Part shown: one piece after another, positions 25,555-33,017 of the stretch
How positions within the stretch are numbered: position 1 is the first letter of the stretch
How the letters are laid out: every line of letters starts with the position of its first letter
Source of the DNA: a virus
Reading direction: 5' to 3' (one strand)
IMG/VR virus record: IMGVR_UViG_3300025141_000420
Span: 1-33,017 of that record
DNA: 33,017 nucleotides
The notes under the pieces: generated by a model
What the model was told of the DNA's origin: nothing
The model's database searches: none
Seen by the model: the letters and a program-made list of their open reading frames with translations, nothing else
Program-made: the position numbers and the translations under genes

Positions 25555-27977
25555 GCGGATATAAAACCATATTTTACATTGATAAGTTTTCATTTGGGGG
25601 AAACACAAGTGATAACTTTAGAAAGGAATTAAATAAACTCTGGCACAACCAAAAACCTAATGGTCTTGGGGTTGACGGGACGATACGATATTCAGGCAAA
25701 AACAGTATTAAGGGCGATGGGTGTAAGATTATTTTTGGCGAACCTCGAACTATCAATAAAAAATATTGGACAGAAGAGGTGCAGTCTGTCAAAATATATG
25801 CTGATGCGGGGGAATTTGAAAACGACACACACTGGAACGCTTATATTTTAGGGGGCTCATATGGAGACCCAGCAAAACCAGAATTAGGCTTCTATTTGTA
25901 TCAGCCCAAAGTTATATTAAATACAAAATATTATGATCATGTACATACATCCACAATTCCTTTAACAAGGCCGGAAAAAAAAGACGTTGCGTCTTCCTTC
26001 GGGTCTGGTGTGATGGAGATTGATCCAGAGTATAATTTTTATGTATTTGAATATGAAGAGAATCCCGTAATTTTAAAGCAAAGTGAATTAAATTTGCCGG
26101 CCCTATATTCTTTAGCCAGTTATAAAATCAATCCATTCACCTCTTTGAAAAGTCAACTGTTGTCTAGTGATAATATGAAGGAGAACATGCTACAGTTTTT
26201 TGAACGTGGTGCTTGCCCAAAAGAATATTTTAAATTATTTGCTAGAGGCCTTCAAGCCACTTCTCCTTCCCCCACTCTTCGCAATGTCTTTTTTACGGGA
26301 GACAATTGGGTAGAACTTGAAAAATATAACGAACTAAGATTTTCTTTTCCTATGTTTTCAGAAATAAAATTTTCAACAGATACTTTTACTCAATTTTCTA
26401 ATTTGATAGCTGAATCCAAAGTTGGATCTGAATTTATGGCTTCTGTTTGTACAAATATTTTTAAAAATAAAGCGGATTTTGTAGAGGTAACTAAAGCCCC
26501 TAGATCTGGAAAAAGTCGTATTCGACAAACTACAAATAGAATATTTGATGTTGACGAATGGTTTGAAAATTATGATAAAAATGGGCCAAGCGGAGATATA
26601 AATAAATTTGTTTTTGCAGGGTTTGAAAACGAAGATATACAAAATGCGAAAGGAAAATTAAGTAAATTTAGCAACAAACTTTATTCTACAATTTTTATGG
26701 GAAAATTGAGAACTTATATAGATTCTAGATTTAGAACATTTCAGGAATTATTTGATGGGGAAAACGCTCAAGCAGAAACCATAATATATAGGGTCGCAAA
26801 ATACAAGGGCAAGCCCAAAGGGGAGCCTCTCCAAAATTTTTGGTTCTTAAATAAATCAGATTTAGATGTCGTTGATTTTATTGATACTCAATTAAAATAT
26901 AATGAAGAATATTCATATGAGATTTATGCTTATAATTTTGTGATAGGGACTGAATATGAGTACAAGAATTTGGCGATAAGCCGAACAGTGACAGAAAATT
27001 GTATTGAAATGGTGAACGTTGAGACAGGCAAAGGGGTTTTGCCTAGAATAAATTCCAATATCAAAACAAACCCAATCACTAAAGGGACAACTCTAATCCC
27101 AATGCCACAGGGCTTTAAATACGTTGCAGAATTTGATATTCGCAGCAGGCCCTCGATGAAAGTGATTGAGACCAAAATATACACAAAAACCATAAGGATT
27201 CTTGATTCTCCCCCACTTCCACCTGAATTTAAAATTATACCATACATTGGTATAAAAAATAAAATTAAACTCTTTTGCGAAGGCAGTATGGGTCACATAC
27301 TTAAAATGCCAATTGCCATTAATAAATCTGATAACAAATTAATTAATGAGATAAGGAACAACAGAGACCTCACCCCTTTTGAGCCAATCCCTTATGGAAC
27401 AGATGACTATCCTGTTTTGTTTGAAATTTATAGGATGACAAAGATGCCTGTAAAATATTCAGATTTTTCAGGTAACTTAAGAGCAACTCTTGATTTGAAG
27501 AAGACTAAGTTAGATCTACCCAGCGTGACAGCGGCCGCTTTTAACGATGATATTTTGACCAATCAAAAATATTATTATACCGCTAGATCTTTTGATGTAC
27601 ATGGTAACCTGTCAAACCCAAGCCCGGTACATGAAATTGAAATGGTAGAAGATAAGGGAGCGTCCTATTTAGTACACAGGGTTATAGATCTTGAACCACC
27701 AAAACTTTATCAAATGTCAAAATCCTTGAGAAGATTTTTCTATCTCATTCCAAATCTTGGCCAAAGTTTAATTAATGAAGAAAAATCAAATCTCGGCGAT
27801 TATTCATCAGCCAAAGACTTAGAAAATAGAATAATTTTAGGGATGAAAGAGGAAACGGTTTGGAATAAAAAATTCAAATTAAGATTAACTTCTCTGAAAA
27901 CAGGTAGAAAAATTGACATTAATTTAGAATTAAAAACAAACCATGAGAGAACAGATGTTGAAAATGACAAATGTTGA
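25551..27977 (+). CDS. FN3-like virion structural protein
   Basis: An 808-residue protein. The ATG overlaps the upstream stop as ATGA, so translation is probably coupled. Residues about 408-490 (IIYRVAKYKG at the start and YSYEIYAYN near the end) and about 615-700 (LFEIYRMTK, then KYYYTARSFDVHGNLSNPSP) have the strand pattern and the Y-x-Y-x-x-x-A-x-D/N motif of fibronectin type III domains. A PPLPPEF linker between them is also typical. The N-terminal 400 residues are mixed alpha/beta and unrecognised. FN3 domains are common on phage tails and capsids, where they help adhesion or stability. A gap of about 51 bases follows, the largest in the window, so a new transcription or translation unit may begin there. 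The family is not identified beyond the FN3-like parts. Confidence 0.55.
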   Translation: MSGYKTIFYIDKFSFGGNTSDNFRKELNKLWHNQKPNGLGVDGTIRYSGKNSIKGDGCKIIFGEPRTINKKYWTEEVQSVKIYADAGEFENDTHWNAYILGGSYGDPAKPELGFYLYQPKVILNTKYYDHVHTSTIPLTRPEKKDVASSFGSGVMEIDPEYNFYVFEYEENPVILKQSELNLPALYSLASYKINPFTSLKSQLLSSDNMKENMLQFFERGACPKEYFKLFARGLQATSPSPTLRNVFFTGDNWVELEKYNELRFSFPMFSEIKFSTDTFTQFSNLIAESKVGSEFMASVCTNIFKNKADFVEVTKAPRSGKSRIRQTTNRIFDVDEWFENYDKNGPSGDINKFVFAGFENEDIQNAKGKLSKFSNKLYSTIFMGKLRTYIDSRFRTFQELFDGENAQAETIIYRVAKYKGKPKGEPLQNFWFLNKSDLDVVDFIDTQLKYNEEYSYEIYAYNFVIGTEYEYKNLAISRTVTENCIEMVNVETGKGVLPRINSNIKTNPITKGTTLIPMPQGFKYVAEFDIRSRPSMKVIETKIYTKTIRILDSPPLPPEFKIIPYIGIKNKIKLFCEGSMGHILKMPIAINKSDNKLINEIRNNRDLTPFEPIPYGTDDYPVLFEIYRMTKMPVKYSDFSGNLRATLDLKKTKLDLPSVTAAAFNDDILTNQKYYYTARSFDVHGNLSNPSPVHEIEMVEDKGASYLVHRVIDLEPPKLYQMSKSLRRFFYLIPNLGQSLINEEKSNLGDYSSAKDLENRIILGMKEETVWNKKFKLRLTSLKTGRKIDINLELKTNHERTDVENDKC

Positions 27978-28000
27978 AAAAGAATAAAAGGTTTTTTAAA

Positions 28001-28012
28001 CTATTTATAAAT
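28001..28012 (+). promoter_or_regulatory. CTATTTATAAAT, possible late-promoter-like box
   Basis: In the largest gap, the 12-mer includes TATAAAT, matching seven of eight bases of the T4 late element when the next base is counted (TATAAATC). It matches the sequence at 7158 at 11 of 12 bases. The AAGGAG ribosome site at 28017-28022 is so close that a transcript starting at the usual distance would lose part of it, so the promoter reading is weak. Confidence 0.28.
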
Positions 28013-28028
28013 CGAAAAGGAGTCGAAT

Positions 28029-28955
28029 ATGGCATTTCTTGATAACTCAGGCGACATCATTTTAGATGCGGTTTTAACAGATACGGGAAGATTCCGTTTA
28101 GCGCGAGGTGATTTTAAAATTACCAAATTTGCACTAGGCGATGATGAGGTTGATTATAATTTATATAATAAAGATCACGCAAGTGGATCTGCGTATTATG
28201 ATTTAGAAATTCTTCAAACGCCGGTTTTAGAGGCTTTTACAAACAATACGTCTTCTTTAAAGTCAAAGTTGGTTACGATAACCAGGAACAACTTATTATA
28301 TCTTCCAGTTATTAAACTGAACGAAGCATCTTCTACTGGCACAAAAAGGCACTCAACCACCGCCGCATTTTTAGTTGCCGTAAATGAGGATACAGAAAAT
28401 TCGATTGCTTACGATTCATCCAATAATAATGCCCCAAGACAAGGCATTATACTTGGTGAGACCATCGGGACAATCAATACATACATTCGATGTGATCAAG
28501 GTCTTGACACAGATGAAATCGCCCCATTTGGAATCGATCCAGATTTAAAAGAAACACAATATATTGTAGAACTCGATGTTAGATTGGGTTCAATTGTAGA
28601 CATACAAACCGGAACAAGGGTTACACCCTCTTTTGTTGACGATGATAATATTGCAAGTTATTTCTTCGATCTTAATACAGACGCAAATTTTGTTTACGAA
28701 AATAACAGCACGAAGACAACCTCAAAAGAGGTGGGGCAAGTAATTAAAGGGCCGAGAGGCACTTATTTAGAGTTTTCAATTGGGGCGTCATTAGACTTAA
28801 ACACTGGCACTTATTTGTTTACTAGACTTGGCGGGTCCTCCACTGAGTCTATTGAGTCGACCACCAGTTATACCATTGATAGTACAGTTAGAGTTACGGG
28901 TGCTCAAACAGGCTATAGAATTGATATTCCCGTTAAGTTTGTAAGGAAGGCATAA
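28029..28955 (+). CDS. Structural protein with N-terminal LTxxGR motif, copy B
   Basis: A 308-residue protein, presumed virion. Residues about 10-42 contain ILDAVLTDTGRFRLARG, then FKITKFALGDDEVDY. This aligns with the start of the protein at 20718 (LD-x-x-LT-x-x-GR, then G, then F/Y-A-F/L-x-DD). The rest is beta-rich, with a C-terminal VTGAQTGYRIDIPVKF strand pair and a basic end. AAGGAG at 28017-28022 lies six bases before the ATG. Its stop is one base from the start of the next gene. In many large phages from the sea a protein with this opening lies in the tail region (recollection, unchecked). It has no enzymatic motif. A role as a tail-completion or neck subunit is only a guess. Confidence 0.55.
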   Translation: MAFLDNSGDIILDAVLTDTGRFRLARGDFKITKFALGDDEVDYNLYNKDHASGSAYYDLEILQTPVLEAFTNNTSSLKSKLVTITRNNLLYLPVIKLNEASSTGTKRHSTTAAFLVAVNEDTENSIAYDSSNNNAPRQGIILGETIGTINTYIRCDQGLDTDEIAPFGIDPDLKETQYIVELDVRLGSIVDIQTGTRVTPSFVDDDNIASYFFDLNTDANFVYENNSTKTTSKEVGQVIKGPRGTYLEFSIGASLDLNTGTYLFTRLGGSSTESIESTTSYTIDSTVRVTGAQTGYRIDIPVKFVRKA

Positions 28956-28956
28956 A

Positions 28957-30543
28957 ATGGCATCAACGTTTAAGGCATTTACTAGTACGGATATTATTAA
29001 CACTAAGACGCTTCTTCATGAAGCAATCCCGTTAACAGGGACAATTGTATCTGGTACTTATTCTGAGAACAATATTAAAAATTATTCTCACGGCATGTTT
29101 CAGAGTGTTTACGATTATCCGTATCTCTCTTCTTCTGCCAATCATATTTTTGATATCACTGTTGGATACGCCAATTCATCAGCCCTCTCAGCATCAGCGG
29201 CCACTCAAAATTCAAAGAAAATTAACATTTATAATCAAATGGCTCAAGTATTAATGGGCAATGATGTTACAGGCAATGTCCAACTGTTTGATGAAGATGG
29301 AGATTTAACTGGCGGAACAAAAATCAAAGAAGCCTACTTTATGAACTTTTCTCGTCTTTTGGTAAAAGATGAAATTAAAAAGGGAACCTTTGAACTTAAA
29401 CTTGGTGTCGGAAATACGGACGCTGTGACGCCAAGTAATCAATGGAGAGGTTCAGGAGTCAACGATTCAAGAATTAAAATTACTGACACAAACGCCGCTA
29501 ATGATTATCGGGTCAATGCTTCTGCGGGAGAATATGGAATTTTATACGCAACTGGAAGCAGCGGATCGGAACTACTTGAAACTGATGACGCGACTGAAAA
29601 ATGTGGTTTGATTTTTTATCAGGCAGGGGTCGTTGTCTTATCAGGCTCCGTCTTCAAAAGAAAAAATCAAGGTGGATTGCTCAGTAATACGACATATGCT
29701 AGTGCTTCAGCAACAGCGGCGTTTACGATGACTGATGGTGATCTTGCCACAAGTGGACAATTTACAGAAGGCGAATATGTTATACTCACCTCTACAGATG
29801 GAACCAAAAGAGTATATGTACTTTGCGATGGTAGCGAAACCATGTCAGTAACTACGGGTGATGTAATAACCGAAAGTACAGATATTGGCGCATCAACCCT
29901 TGGTAGTACGGTCGGAGACTTAGGTACGTGTATTGGTGTGGTTAATAACTTAAACACACACTCTCAAGCCCTTGTTTTAAATGAAATTAAAGCAGCTATA
30001 GTGCATGCTAATGGACACCTTGGGAAAATCACCGCCGGCAGCGATGTTTCGGTAGCCGATGGAAACGTATCAATTACATTCACTCAATCGGATGCTGGCC
30101 CTGGTGGAAACACTGTAACAACTACAAATATAAGCCAATTAACTGCAGCAGATTTTACTGGCGGCAAGAGTGAACCATTGGTGCATGCTTCTGGGTCTTA
30201 TAAAGGTGATGATGCTTTTTATAGTGGATCAATCTCTGGATCTGCTGATGGTTTCAGGGCAAGAATCGTAAATGTTTCTTTTAATAATACTACAGAACTT
30301 AATTCCGCCATCCACTTTTGTAGAATCAATCATAATGATTTTAACTATTCTAGTAACCCAACTTATCTCAGCGACAGCAAGATTAGAGTTAAAAGACAAT
30401 CCACTGACAGTCCGGTGTCTTACATCACTACGATTGGTCTTTATTCTGCAGACAATGAATTGTTGGCAGTTGGAAAATTAAGTGAGCCTCTCAAGAACGA
30501 CCCAACCCAGGATATGACTTTGAGAGTTAGGTTGGATTACTAA
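28957..30543 (+). CDS. Virion structural protein, paralogue of the next gene with an inserted module
   Basis: A 528-residue protein. It is collinear with its neighbour at 30582: IKKGTFELKL at 140-149 pairs with IKKGSVKLKF, GLIFYQAGVVVLSGS at 217-231 pairs with GVVLYNEGFLVLTGS, and the ends from NYSSNPTY at about 463 to the last residue pair throughout. The C-terminus reads ITTIGLYSADNELLAVGKLS and ends in a basic-hydrophobic strand (RVRLDY). Between residues about 247 and 403 there is an extra Ala/Ser/Thr/Gly-rich domain ending FTGG that the neighbour lacks. GGAAGG lies just upstream of the ATG. The protein is beta-rich with no signal peptide. It is probably a tail or neck surface component; the exact role is unknown. 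Confidence 0.6.
   Translation: MASTFKAFTSTDIINTKTLLHEAIPLTGTIVSGTYSENNIKNYSHGMFQSVYDYPYLSSSANHIFDITVGYANSSALSASAATQNSKKINIYNQMAQVLMGNDVTGNVQLFDEDGDLTGGTKIKEAYFMNFSRLLVKDEIKKGTFELKLGVGNTDAVTPSNQWRGSGVNDSRIKITDTNAANDYRVNASAGEYGILYATGSSGSELLETDDATEKCGLIFYQAGVVVLSGSVFKRKNQGGLLSNTTYASASATAAFTMTDGDLATSGQFTEGEYVILTSTDGTKRVYVLCDGSETMSVTTGDVITESTDIGASTLGSTVGDLGTCIGVVNNLNTHSQALVLNEIKAAIVHANGHLGKITAGSDVSVADGNVSITFTQSDAGPGGNTVTTTNISQLTAADFTGGKSEPLVHASGSYKGDDAFYSGSISGSADGFRARIVNVSFNNTTELNSAIHFCRINHNDFNYSSNPTYLSDSKIRVKRQSTDSPVSYITTIGLYSADNELLAVGKLSEPLKNDPTQDMTLRVRLDY
29695..30165 (+). other. Inserted FTGG-ending domain, copy 2
   Basis: Codons 247-403 of the gene at 28957. The pattern shared with the copy at 9776 is a strand ending in ILTSTDGT, a long central part with an Ala-rich helix (NEIKAAIVHANGH), a VSITFTQ strand, GGNTVTTT and DFTGG. 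The paralogue at 30582 is about 160 residues shorter across this interval, so the limits are supported by comparison within the window. Confidence 0.7.
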
Positions 30544-30581
30544 TTCAAGTTTGATCTAATTATATACAAAGGAGCGCTATA

Positions 30582-31787
30582 ATGTCTTTGTATAAGTTTG
30601 GCCCCAATGATATCTTTTACAACAGGGTGAAGACTCACCCTCGTTGTAGTTTTTTTATTTACGGGGCAAAGATTTATTACAACAATCAAGTTTCAGATAG
30701 TGGGTCATTTTCGCCAACTGCAAAAAATGTTCCATCTGGACATTTGAGTCTTTATGAAATAAATGTCGATAAAGAAGTTGGAAAAAATTCATATATTTAC
30801 CCCTTTATCACAAAAGAAGGGGCTGGATATTCCTTAAGCACCGTTTCAACAACCAAGTATAACAATACATTTGCTTACGGAGATAAGGTGACAGGAAGTT
30901 ATCCTTTTTCTGCAAGCATATCTAGGGAATATTATCAACTTGGAGCAAGTCGTAGTCGGTTAGACACCTTACAGAATACACTAAATTATTACACACGCTG
31001 GAGTGATCATTATTCCTACTCCTCATCTCTCGGACTCAAAGCATCCCAGTCCCTTGGTTTGATTAGTGTCCCGTCTATATTTTATGGATCTTCAATTAAA
31101 AAAGGTTCAGTAAAACTTAAGTTTTATATAACTGGTACTTTGGTTGGGGAATTAAATGACACAAAACAAAATGGAGAACTGATTCAGGTTAGTGGATCGG
31201 ATTATGCTCAAACAAATGGGTCAGCATCGGTTGCTGGCGTTGTGCTTTATAATGAAGGATTTCTTGTTCTAACTGGGTCTTGGGCTTTAGAAGCAACTGC
31301 GAGAGACTATATTGCTGATTTAACTGATTTGCAAACGTCATCTTGGCAGTATTTTGGTGTTGGTGCTGATGATGGCATAAACCCTACTAGCGGCAACACT
31401 TTGCATTCTGCTAGTTTTGAGTTAATTTTTGAAGGAACAAATTATGTTCCAACAATTACCATGTTTGCTCACGCGCCGAAAGGGCACTTGAATTATTCAA
31501 ACAACCCGACATATGTCAAATATAGCCAAACAGCAGGGGGTGACTGCCCAATTCAACATCCGTATACTGGAAGCATAGTCTACACCGAGAGAAAGGATAT
31601 TAAAATAGAAAATACAATTTCGAGTTCTTACCCTGACCCAACTGGTTCTTTTAGAAAACAAACGTTCATTAGTAAAGTTGGGATCTATGATGAGGACATG
31701 AATTTGCTTGGAATTGCATCAGTTGCAAAGCCTATTAAAAAACTTGAGGAAAGGGGCTTTACATTCAAGTTAAAATATGATATATAA
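30582..31787 (+). CDS. Virion structural protein, module-free paralogue
   Basis: A 401-residue protein, the shorter partner of the gene before it. Shared blocks are IKKGSVKLKF at 172-181, GVVLYNEGFLVLTGS at 219-233, NYSNNPTY at 304-311, and a C-terminal segment ISKVGIYDEDMNLLGIASVAKPIKK ending KLKYDI. In the first 170 residues the two differ more. AAGGAG at 30568-30573 lies eight bases before the ATG; the 38-base gap before it is one of the larger ones here. It is the last presumed virion gene before the resolvase gene, which begins five bases after its stop. It has no catalytic motif or membrane segment. Tail or neck surface protein is the best general description. Confidence 0.6.
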   Translation: MSLYKFGPNDIFYNRVKTHPRCSFFIYGAKIYYNNQVSDSGSFSPTAKNVPSGHLSLYEINVDKEVGKNSYIYPFITKEGAGYSLSTVSTTKYNNTFAYGDKVTGSYPFSASISREYYQLGASRSRLDTLQNTLNYYTRWSDHYSYSSSLGLKASQSLGLISVPSIFYGSSIKKGSVKLKFYITGTLVGELNDTKQNGELIQVSGSDYAQTNGSASVAGVVLYNEGFLVLTGSWALEATARDYIADLTDLQTSSWQYFGVGADDGINPTSGNTLHSASFELIFEGTNYVPTITMFAHAPKGHLNYSNNPTYVKYSQTAGGDCPIQHPYTGSIVYTERKDIKIENTISSSYPDPTGSFRKQTFISKVGIYDEDMNLLGIASVAKPIKKLEERGFTFKLKYDI

Positions 31788-31792
31788 TACTT

Positions 31793-32335
31793 ATGGAATA
31801 TGAAAATTGTATATGGGGATTAGATATATCAACTAGTATCATTGGGTTGTCAGGAGTCGACTCTAATGGGAATTTGATATTTTATGACCATATAGATCTA
31901 AGAAAGCAAAAGGGCTTCTTTAATAAGATGTCTCAAACTGAATCGATCCTCAAGGAACACTGGGCTTTAGGTCGCTTGAAGAGCGGGAGGATTTTTATTG
32001 AGGAGCCTTTCACCTTCTTTAGGGGGGGTGGTTCATCTGCGAAGACGATGGCTAATTTACAAAAATTTAACGGAACAGTATCGTGGGTTATTTATAGCGA
32101 GACGGGTATAGTTCCAGATTATGTGTCGCCAGCCTTGGCAAGAAAATTATGTGGCATAAAGGTTCCAAGGGGAGAAAAGGCTAAAAAAATTGTTGTTGAT
32201 TATTTGAAGCATCATGAACCAAAATTTAAATTGGAATATACGAGAGCTGGGAATCCGAAAACTTATTATTATGATATGGCTGATGCCATTATTGTAGCCC
32301 GCGCTGGTCAAAAAATAATTCAGAATGAGGCTTGA
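31793..32335 (+). CDS. RuvC-like Holliday junction resolvase (RNase H fold)
   Basis: This 180-residue protein has the layout of RuvC-type nucleases, which cut four-way DNA junctions with two metal ions. The first strand reads WGLDIST with D11, a second acidic pair E70-E71 ends the strand RIFIEEP, and the C-terminal helix carries D161 and D164 in YYYDMADAIIVA. These are the usual D-E-(D)-D positions. A basic segment KVPRGEKAKK near residues 120-130 could contact DNA. The length fits RuvC (about 170 residues). In phages such enzymes remove branches before packaging. There is no clear ribosome site before the ATG at 31793, which lies five bases after the previous stop, so translational coupling is likely. 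It is the first DNA-metabolism gene after the structural block. YqgF-like or poxvirus-type relatives are alternatives within the same fold. Confidence 0.85.
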   Translation: MEYENCIWGLDISTSIIGLSGVDSNGNLIFYDHIDLRKQKGFFNKMSQTESILKEHWALGRLKSGRIFIEEPFTFFRGGGSSAKTMANLQKFNGTVSWVIYSETGIVPDYVSPALARKLCGIKVPRGEKAKKIVVDYLKHHEPKFKLEYTRAGNPKTYYYDMADAIIVARAGQKIIQNEA

Positions 32336-32367
32336 CGATTGATCTGAGGTGTTTAGATTCTTATATC

Positions 32368-32373
32368 GGGAGG
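32368..32373 (+). promoter_or_regulatory. GGGAGG ribosome site of the primase gene
   Basis: A strong site five bases before the ATG at 32379. It decides that start over the in-frame ATG at 32391, which would be 17 bases away. Confidence 0.75.
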
Positions 32374-32378
32374 ATCAA

Positions 32379-33017
32379 ATGTCAGATAAAATGAGTCTCA
32401 TTAAAAATATTCTTGGATACCCTCATAGGGAAGGGGACGAGTTTCTCTTTCTTTGTCCATATTGCAATCACCATAAGAAAAAACTTTCAGTCAATCTTGA
32501 AAGAAATGTTTTTAAGTGTTGGATCTGTGATGCGAAAGGGCACACTAGGCGGATCATTCGTAGATTTGGTTCATTCCTTCAACTAAAAGAGTGGGACAAA
32601 ATAGTTGGCACGCCTGATGTTTTGAAGTTTAACGAGATGTTCTATCCAGAGGAGGAGGAGAGTCGCCGCATACTTCATTTGCCAGAAGGCTTTGAATCAC
32701 TCGTTACATCTTGGCCTGACGAGAGAAATCCCGCGTATCGATATTTAATTTCGCGTGGACTAACTCAAGATGATATCAACAGATGGAGAATCGGATATGT
32801 ACCATATGGCTTCTATGGAGGCCGCATCATTGTTCCTAGTTTTGATGATAATGGCAACCTAAACTATTTTGTTGGCAGATCTTACACAGCCAGCCCCAGA
32901 AAATATATGGCTCCAAGAATTAATAAAGATATTATTTTTAATGAACTGTATGTTGATTGGGATGATGACGTTGTATTAGTAGAAGGCGTATTTGATGCTT
33001 TTAAATCTGTTAACGCT
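32379..33017 (+). CDS. DnaG-type DNA primase, 5' part (runs off the window)
   Basis: The first 213 codons are open to the window end. The N-terminus has a zinc-ribbon: CPYC at residues 26-29 and CWIC at 47-50, 17 residues apart, which binds template DNA in bacterial and phage primases. Next comes the primase core: RYLISRGLTQDDINRW, then GGRIIVPSFDDNGN, GRSY and a PRKYMAP block, which match the DnaG pattern 'grIifPi-d-x-x-G, f-x-GR, p-KY'. The final residues VVLVEGVFDA (E202, G203, D206) are the first motif of the TOPRIM catalytic domain. The rest, including further TOPRIM acids and any helicase part, is outside. It makes RNA primers for lagging-strand synthesis. It is more like DnaG/T7-type primases than T4 gp61. 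Confidence 0.92.
   Translation, partial: MSDKMSLIKNILGYPHREGDEFLFLCPYCNHHKKKLSVNLERNVFKCWICDAKGHTRRIIRRFGSFLQLKEWDKIVGTPDVLKFNEMFYPEEEESRRILHLPEGFESLVTSWPDERNPAYRYLISRGLTQDDINRWRIGYVPYGFYGGRIIVPSFDDNGNLNYFVGRSYTASPRKYMAPRINKDIIFNELYVDWDDDVVLVEGVFDAFKSVNA

Noticed and set aside
27978-28010. Possible terminator with a T run after the FN3-like gene
   Set aside because: There is a run of six T bases (27992-27997) but no G+C-rich hairpin before it; A-rich sequence alone is not enough.
30561-30568. TATATACA as a T4 late promoter before the gene at 30582
   Set aside because: Only six of eight bases match TATAAATA, and A+T-rich gaps make this common; it is also too close to the AAGGAG at 30568.
1-33017. 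tRNA genes, CRISPR arrays, insertion sequences, defence genes
   Set aside because: I looked for cloverleaf ends, regularly spaced repeats, transposase or integrase motifs and nuclease/helicase pairs, and saw none; gaps are too short for most of these.

Overview
This window is a dense, single-direction block of phage genes. Fifteen genes lie on the + strand and fill almost all of the 33 kb. The largest gap is about 51 bases and two gene pairs overlap by ATGA, so no gene-free stretch exceeds 300 bases. I see no tRNA, CRISPR array, insertion sequence, integrase, defence locus or convincing terminator. Base composition is A+T-rich.

The recognisable genes point to a large-genome, lytic, contractile-tailed (T4-like, myovirus) phage: a gp25-type baseplate wedge protein, a gp6/J-type wedge protein, a very large protein with a gp7/gpI-like segment, a RuvC-type Holliday junction nuclease and a DnaG-type primase. 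From memory, several of the unnamed structural proteins resemble those of uncultivated marine T4-like phages. I could not check this, and the host cannot be read from the sequence.

Layout. (1) 1-20,721 is a baseplate module: a candidate spike- or hub-associated protein, a 1,965-residue unknown structural protein, gp25, gp6, a DNRLRE-like beta-sandwich protein, and a 3,181-residue protein with a LamG-like lectin domain next to a gpI/gp7-like signature. The order (spike candidate)-gp25-gp6-gp7-like mirrors P2 genes V-W-J-I. (2) 20,718-31,787 holds seven more presumed virion proteins with no firm named function. They include two proteins sharing an N-terminal LTxxGRxxxxxG motif, a six-cysteine protein with an acidic stretch and a Gly-Asn tail, an FN3-like protein, and a pair of adjacent paralogues. 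(3) 31,793-33,017 is the border with DNA metabolism: the RuvC-like resolvase, then the primase, which runs off the window.

The most interesting signal is a domain of about 120-160 residues ending in F-T-G-G. It interrupts two different structural genes (in the proteins at 9362 and 28957). The neighbour at 30582 is a full-length paralogue of the second that lacks it, giving a natural 'empty site'. I did not find a new defence or enzymatic system; the novelty here is in the architecture of the tail proteins.
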